In this document: piece by piece, positions 58,420 through 64,000 of the stretch | Layout: every line of letters starts with the position of its first letter | How positions within the stretch are numbered: the first letter of the stretch is position 1 | Origin: Chrysogorgia sp. JL179-B06 | Lineage: Eukaryota > Cnidaria > Anthozoa > Scleralcyonacea > Chrysogorgiidae | DNA: 64,000 nt | Reading direction: 5' to 3' | NCBI GenBank assembly: GCA_035772405.1 | Contig: JAYKKM010000472.1 | Coordinates: forward strand, 170,001 to 234,000 | The notes under the pieces: generated by a model | What the model was told of the DNA's origin: nothing | Database searches by the model: none | Seen by the model: the letters and a program-made list of their open reading frames with translations, nothing else | Program-made: the position numbers and the translations under genes

Positions 58420-60100
58420 ACATTGAATATTGCTACGAATGAACAGGCATAGTCTGCGATCTTCTTCAGAGTTATGGTTGAAGACTTCGATGAGAATGCT
58501 GACTATATACAAAATATTGCTATTTACAGATGCAAAGTAATCAAAAAATACTATGAAAATATGCATTATCTTAAAATTCAAGAAAGGTCCATATACTTGT
58601 GGGAATGTCCGTCTCTCGTTGACAGTGTCATTGTCCATGGTAGAATGTAAAGACTCGCTTTTTCCAATCATTTACTCAATATTCCAGAATCTCTACATAG
58701 TTGGGGTGAATATCGTGCCTAGTGGTCTCAGCATGTTGTTTAATAGCCGATTCGTTCTTTTTTTGTCAAGTGCTGGGTTTGTGTTCTGCTCATGAATTGA
58801 ACATGATTTGTACTTCACTTTATAGACAATGCCTTGAACTTGTGATTCACCAGGGCGATCTTTCGGTTTTTAAAAATATGTGCTAAAGTTCGTACAGTAC
58901 AGTTTTGAAAAAAAAGGCCAACATAAGATTCTGTCATACCAAGTTTGCACTGGCTTTTGCGAATATTTTCATGTCTAAGTTGGAAAGAAAAATGTTCAGT
59001 GAATGTATTTTAAAGCAATGGTTCTGGGAGATTTTTAGATGATTTTTAACTTTATTTGCATGGCATGGACACTCTAATATTAAATTTTTTGTTTATGCAG
59101 TTGCGAAGTTGTCCATCACAACTGGTCATTCTATGGAAATTTTTAAACGATTGCATTGAATTATAAGGTTTAGGAATTGGATTAGTAGTTCTTTATTTCA
59201 AGGTTAGGACTAGAAATATCTAGACTAAAGACTAAAATAATCTGCACAGTGAATAATTATTTATTAGCAGTTTACTTCATGTTAGCACCGGTGTAGCGTA
59301 CTAAAGATCGTCAGACCCATTCAAGATTTTTCAAACATTCCTGGCTTTCCAGTGATGCTGCCAATGCTTCTTCGTTCAACTAGGACATTTTCACTCAACT
59401 CGGTACCCTGTCAAATTGGTTAAAATGTCACATGTATGATAATATTGAACCTATTTCTTTTCAAATATATTTATATATTTAAGGCAAATCATTAAGACAA
59501 ATTTCTTTCTCCCCCAACTTTTGGATGACCACTTTGCATTGTAAGGCATCCAAGGACAGGACACCCAGCCTACCCTTACCTAACAGGAGCATTAGTACAA
59601 CTCCGCTTTGGAGTTTGTTTGGAAGCTATATGTGATAGCTTCCTTTTTCTGCAGAAACCCCAAAGACAATTGGCACAAAATGGTTTGGTTTAAATATGTG
59701 ACATCGCCTTCAAAACTAAACAATATATGTACAGTCTAGAACATCAGATGCAGTTGTTAAAGGAACACAAGAATTGACTTGTTGATTAAATAATAACCTA
59801 AATGTTCTCCACAGTCAACAAAGTAATATCTCCATTTGTGACAGAAAAGAGACCGAGAAAACAAAGAAAGCTAGCCCAGAATTGGAAATGGCTTCCACTT
59901 CTGATGAAGTATAGAAGTGTAGACAGAGTAAATAAAAAATAATTTGAAAATTATAGGATTTGCACATGCAGCATTTGATTATATATTTACTCTTAATTGG
60001 CTGATAAACTGACGAATTTGCTCTTCAACCAAACAATTATTTTTTTCTTGATATCTTTTCTTTCTGTTTTCGTTTTAACATATTATTGTATTCGAAAACG
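58420..60100. other. No gene seen
   Basis: AT-rich sequence with a few short ORFs and no recognisable protein motif. Confidence 0.45.
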
Positions 60101-60103
60101 GAA

Positions 60104-60131
60104 TTAGGGTAGGGTTAGGGTTAGGGGAGGG
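60104..60131. repeat. Short TTAGGG-like tract
   Basis: About four TTAGGG-like units with one- and two-base variants. Far too short for a telomere; an interstitial trace or chance. Confidence 0.6.
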
Positions 60132-60691
60132 TTCATCACAATGTGCCGAATGAAATTTTCTTCATCGGTCCACCTTGCATAAGTCACATCTTCGTTTCCA
60201 ATGTTCATGTTTGTCAATCCATCCTCCACACTCAACACACCGGTTGTCTTCTTGCCCAACAAGTTGCAACATCATCTACATTTGCACGAATCTCCACATG
60301 CTTTTGCGTCGCGTAAACCGGGACAACGCGAGGGACAACGCTTCAAAATACCACTTGTAGTTTTTGTGTTTGCACATGTTACTTTTTCTTGCTTTCTCGG
60401 CATTTTCTTGGTCGTTTGCCTCTTGTGGTGATTCTACCAATGTGTCGTAGTGTCCCTGTCCATCTCGCGTGTACGTTATGAAAATATGTGTTGTTAAATT
60501 CGTCCGGTGTCACATACAGTAATCACATGATAGTTTGTAATGTTTGTCAGAATTATTAATGGTGTCTTTAATGCATTCACAATAGCTCTCACCATCAGAT
60601 CACCCATATCTCCAGGAAATACCCCAGGTTGGCTGAATGTTTTCACAAGGTCATCATACTCTCTATCGTTAATGTTTTCTAAAAAAGGCAA
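60130..60691 (-). pseudogene. OTU-like and Cys-rich transposon protein debris
   Basis: On minus, 60494-60691 reads REYDDLVKTFSQPGVFPGDM and GDLMVRAIVNALKTPLIILT, which is like the second half of OTU-type domains found in large invertebrate DNA transposons. Downstream broken frames to about 60130 give a Cys-rich piece (RCPSRCPGLRDAKACGDSC) of the kind found at the C-terminus of such proteins. There are stops between them. Assignment is tentative. Confidence 0.4.
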
Positions 60692-60699
60692 GTTTTGAA

Positions 60700-61018
60700 A
60701 GAAAATGAAGCAAAATTACCAGAGGAAATGAAGCAAAATTGCCAAACAAAGCTTGAAACGCTGTGTACCATCATGGCAGAAAATACAAAGCAACAGGAAG
60801 CTGTTTTCAGAGATCGATAAGCTATACCTTACCGTGCCAGCCACATCTACGACTGCTGAGCGCACATTTTCGGTGCTTCGAAGAGTGAAGACGTATCAAC
60901 GTTCTCCTACTTAATGTCTACCAGAGTGAATGTGATACTCTCGATCTTCGCAAGATAGCGAAGGAATTCGCGGCTTCAAATGAGCGAATTAAGAAGGTCC
61001 TTTTTCGGTGCCTTTGAG
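60700..61018 (+). pseudogene. hAT transposase C-terminal fragment
   Basis: The frame LYLTVPATSTTAERTFSVLR followed by RVKTYQRS is the hAT dimerisation motif (A-T-S-x-x-x-E-R-x-F-S-x-L). The frame breaks soon after and the rest (about 60905-61018) reads in other frames to a TGA. No catalytic core was found upstream. Confidence 0.7.
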
Positions 61019-61055
61019 TAACCTTTCACAATTTAGACTAATATCCATATACATG

Positions 61056-61230
61056 TAGGGCCTGGTCACACTGCATCCGATAACGAAACAGAAAAAATCA
61101 CTCGCCTATTACATGCATATTAGCAGTCACATTGTGGCGATAACGATAAAATTATCGTTGAAGGATAACGATAGCGATTTTAAAATCGCTTCACCAGAGC
61201 GATTTTTTCCCTCTGTACGATAACGATAAA
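61056..61230. repeat. GATAACG-rich MITE-like piece
   Basis: GATAACGA and CGATAACG units repeat in both orientations, with ATAACGATAAAATTATCGTT forming a palindrome near 61140-61160. The left side begins GGGCCTGGTCACACTGC. It may be a truncated hAT-type MITE. Confidence 0.45.
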
Positions 61231-61490
61231 GTTTTTAGCCAATTAAACCGCTAGTTTGTAAATTGACCACTTATTTTTTTTAATAACTTTATTTTTGGCA
61301 TTAAATTAACTAATAATTGCATACACTATTAATACAAACATGTATGTATGTACAGAGGATATATAAATCTGAGGTAATAATAAAGGGTAAATCTAATGTA
61401 ATATGCCAAAAATTGGCAAAGCACAAACAGGACTAAGTTCCATGCAAGGTGCTCACCAGTAAGATGTAAGTAATGATTTACAACGGAGGG

Positions 61491-61541
61491 AAAGAAAGGG
61501 AGAAAAAGAAGGGGAAAGAAAGGGAGAAAAAGAAGGGGAAA
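61491..61541. repeat. GGGAAAGAAAGGGAG double repeat
   Basis: A 24-bp purine-rich unit (GAAAGAAAGGGAGAAAAAGA with a GGGG end) occurs twice in tandem within the 3' part of the LINE. Confidence 0.7.
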
Positions 61542-61639
61542 AAACTTACACAAAATACTCAAAATGTAGTTATTGAGTGTGAACTGAACATGTCAGGATT
61601 AAAGTTACTAACAGTTAAGTTAAAATAAGTTTTTCGTAG

Positions 61640-62438
61640 GTACGATTTAAACATGGAGATGGTATGATGGTATTAAGTACGTAATTCCACAGTTTTACTA
61701 TTCTGATGAAATACGACCCTTGGAATCTGCTAGTTTTACAGTATGGTGTTTTTAGAAGAGATGCGGAGCCGGCACGAGTCCTACTTACAGTGATAGGGAC
61801 ATACTGTAAAATGTTTAGATCTGTGATATTATGCGTGCATTTATAATAAAGACTAAGTCTTTCATTTCTCTATCATACACTAGTGGGATTATATTTAGTG
61901 AAGTTAAACGTTCCGCATAAGTCAATTCCCCGCGATTTTTACTCAATCCATAACGTCGCTCTCCTCTGGACACCTTCAACCTTCTTTGAAAGTCTTCCGC
62001 CACTAGGACACCAGATCTCTGTTGCATAAGAGAGCTGTGATTTCACCAGACTCAGGTATAAAGCTCTCCTGACTTGGGTGTTCGTGATTTTGAAACATGT
62101 CCTTTTAAGGAGACCGATAATTTTGTTTCCCTTTGATACAATCTTCAATATATGGGGTGGTATGGATATTTAACCGGCTTCTGTTTCCTTGTTATCGATA
62201 GCACCTTACATTTTGATGAATTGAATTTCATCTTGGATTCAGTACTCCACTTTTCAAGATTGTCCAGGTCCTTTTGTAAGGACAGACAGTCATCGGTTGA
62301 TCTTATAACTCTAAACAGTTTTGAGTCGTCTGCATACAGTGCTGAATTTGTTTCAGATGAAATATTGTCAAGAAGATCATTAATGAATATTACAAAAAGT
62401 AACGGTCCCAGGAGACCATCCGGAAGCCATGCCGTCAA
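61640..62438 (-). pseudogene. LINE reverse transcriptase, catalytic and C-terminal parts
   Basis: 62145-62438 holds LLFVIFINDLLDN and NSALYADDSKLFRVI, the catalytic YADD box. 61939-62148 continues with KRTCFKITNTQVRRALYLSL and LVKSQLSYATEIWCPSGG. A last piece near 61640-61800 gives the LINE-typical end motifs. The blocks are in different frames. Confidence 0.7.
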
Positions 62439-62713
62439 CGACCACTCGTTATCTTCTGTCGTTCAGGTAACTTTCGAACCACTGTAACAGAGATCCGTTT
62501 ATACCATGTATTTTTTATTTCTGTAGGAGAATATCATGGTCCACAGAGTCAAATGCTTTTGAGAAATCAAGGTATAACATGTCCACTTGTTTATTCTGGT
62601 CTAAGTTTTTTTCGATGTCGTGTAGTACAGCTAAGAGCTGGGTCACACATGAGCGATTCTTAAGAAAGCCATGTTGTACTTGGTTGATTAATTCGCGAAT
62701 AAATGGGTAGATA

Positions 62714-63205
62714 TTATTGAAAATACATCTCTAAAACTTTGGAAACAATTGGCAACAGAGAGATAGGTCTGTAGTTAGTCGCTGGTTCAAAAGAGTTGTT
62801 TTTGTGGATGGGTATTACGTTTGCTTGCTTCCATTCAGTGGGTACACAGCCTGTTGATAATGACTTGTTAAATAAACTGCAAAGGCTGTACGATATCTCC
62901 TTGGAACATTCTTTGAGCAGTCGTGGTGGAATTCCATCAGGACTGTAAGCTTTTGATGTGTCCAAGTTGTTAAGATATTGCTCAACTTCATAATCTGTGA
63001 TTTGTATGTTAGATATTTCTTCATTAGTTCTTAGAGTTAAGTTCGGATTTAGATTCTTAGCATTGCACTTTGGAAGGAAGACAGAGGCGAAATAATCATT
63101 AAAAAGTTCAGCTTTTTTCTTCGGTGCTGTCGCCGTTATGTTTTTATGGGTGATTGCAGTTGGTGAGTTTCTGTTGCGAAGAAAATATTTATGGTAACTT
63201 TCCAA
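62714..63205 (-). pseudogene. LINE reverse transcriptase N-terminal blocks
   Basis: The open piece reads ELFNDYFASVFLPKCNAKNL, KAYSPDGIPPRLLKECSKEI and WKQANVIPIHKNNSFEPATN followed by YRPISLLPIVSKV, which are blocks 0-2 of CR1/Jockey-type reverse transcriptases. It ends in a frame change ahead of the catalytic block. Confidence 0.75.
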
Positions 63206-63347
63206 AGGAATCCTGAACTTTCACCAGATATTCATGTTTTTGTTTGATCAAGTTCTTGGTTTCCTGAGTTAAATTTCGCAGTTTGCGCTTTCTTTCCTCG
63301 GTTCTTTTAAAACGAAATTTACGTAGAGCAGAGTATTTTTTTCTTAA

Positions 63348-63998
63348 TTAAGTGTTTAACTTCACGATCAATCTAAGGTGGGGTATTAGTATCAGTAATG
63401 ATTTTCTTCGGGACAAACTTATCAACTGCTGTAAGACATAGGGTTTTCCAAGATTGCCAGCATTTGTCAATATCTGAGTTATCAGATATTGCACAATCAA
63501 GAGGTACTCCCAGAAGATGTTCCCGGACACCGTTGAAGTTCGCCTTTTTGAAGTCATAGACTGTTCGTTTAACTGCTTTCGCTCTTTGGAAACGAATATT
63601 AATGTCGAATTCAATGAGGTAATGATCAGATGGGAACAGACCAGTTGGATCACTACATTCAGTGTTTGTAATGAGTTCCGGACAATTACAGAAGATACAA
63701 TCCAGTTTATTCCCCCCAGATGAGTTGGACCTTCCGCCTTTTGGTAGAGGAAGTTATCTGTGATTGTTTCACAGAAAAGCTCTTCATTGAATCCACCTTC
63801 AGAAGTTGGCGATGGGAAGTTTAAGGACCAATCAATATTCGGTAGATTGAAATCACCGACTAAAATAAGTTGACAAGATTCGTCTAAACGATCGAGCAAG
63901 TCTCTCAAGTCTAATAGTATCTCGGTTTCGAAGTTTGGTGACCTGTAGAGAACTCCTAACATGATTTTTGAGCAGTTAGCAGGATAGAGTTCGAGCAT
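63348..63998 (-). pseudogene. LINE endonuclease, C-terminal part
   Basis: IMLGVLYRSPNFETEILLDL, then LILVGDFNLPNIDW (catalytic Asp/Asn) and FLYQKAEGPTHLGG mark the second half of the LINE endonuclease. The frame is lost before the final Ser-Asp-His block (SDHYLIEFDINIR is read in another frame near 63600-63640). The N-terminal half lies outside the window. Confidence 0.7.
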
Positions 63999-64000
63999 CA

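Larger units (their letters stand above)
54752..61059 (+). mobile_element. Probable hAT transposon remnant with nested insertions
   Basis: The left end CAGGCCCGGATTAGCCACC is of hAT type, and GGGCCTG at 61053-61059 could be the right end. The C-terminal dimerisation region of a hAT transposase (60700-61018) ends 42 bases before that. Between them lie unrelated pieces: a minus-strand acidic ORF, a Crypton-like gene, a palindromic MITE and OTU-like debris. No clean 8-bp duplication could be fixed, so the outer limits are tentative. Confidence 0.4.
61330..64000 (-). mobile_element. CR1/Jockey-like LINE, minus, runs off the right edge
   Basis: From right to left on minus: endonuclease C-half (63348-63998), linker and first reverse transcriptase blocks (62714-63205), catalytic block (62145-62438) and C-terminal domain (61640-62148). 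The tail reaches a TACA-rich stretch near 61330. Frames change at each junction. The 5' part lies beyond the window. Confidence 0.75.

Noticed and set aside
60104..60131. Telomere or telomeric end
   Set aside because: Only about four TTAGGG-like units with variants, inside transposon-rich DNA.

Overview
The window looks like a transposon-dense, AT-rich stretch of an invertebrate animal genome. A cnidarian (anemone, coral or hydrozoan) is my best guess, from the mix of CR1- and RTE-like LINEs, Harbinger, piggyBac, Crypton-like and hAT genes, a free alpha-kinase gene and a large Polinton. The species is an inference. I found no convincing single-copy host gene; almost every coding signal belongs to a mobile element, and most are broken.

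Layout. 1-2600: a decayed PIF/Harbinger transposon with a DDE transposase on plus and a second ORF on minus. It is interrupted at 2606 by an 8.6 kb terminal-inverted-repeat (TIR) element (2606-11217, TA duplication). That element carries a broken alpha-kinase gene on plus and a broken integrase-like DDE transposase on minus. It also holds an RTE-like LINE inside the kinase intron, a MITE, and a 276-bp tandem array of tRNA-like units. 12139-13066: a short LINE with a 13-bp target duplication. 13356-18110: a nearly full-length CR1-type LINE on minus with an esterase ORF1. 18400-19430: MITEs. 20140-26061: an almost intact 5.9 kb DNA transposon with 300-bp TIRs, a 10-bp duplication and one three-exon gene for a protein of about 1,529 residues. 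26208-28075: a long-TIR element with a 9-bp duplication that holds Crypton-like gene debris and sits in or beside LINE remnants.

The centrepiece is 31050-49196, a complete 18.1 kb Polinton/Maverick flanked by a 6-bp GGCATA duplication. It split a piggyBac gene whose two halves lie at 30042-31043 and 49197-49719. Its ends are 0.65-0.69 kb TIRs, each beginning with a 173-bp near-perfect palindrome. It encodes a protein-primed type DNA polymerase B, a chromodomain integrase, a packaging ATPase, a candidate double jelly-roll major capsid protein and a pair of related 220-232-residue candidate minor capsid proteins. It also encodes a fibre-like protein with a phage tail-fibre motif, a thymidine kinase, a Bro-N/VRR-NUC/C2H2 fusion, and a set of small membrane, zinc-binding and acylated proteins. 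The genes lie in four blocks: minus 31.7-38.1, plus 38.2-41.6, minus 41.8-43.1 and plus 43.3-48.6 kb. Together they make a virus-like unit: replication (polymerase, thymidine kinase), integration (integrase), packaging (ATPase), virion (capsid proteins, fibre). Three apparent one-frame shifts suggest this copy is starting to decay or that the assembly has small errors. No adenain-type protease was seen.

49.7-64.0 kb is again repeat-rich: foldback and TTAA/TA MITEs, a hAT remnant (about 54.75-61.06 kb) with nested fragments, a Crypton-like tyrosine recombinase pseudogene, OTU-like debris and a minus-strand LINE running off the right edge.
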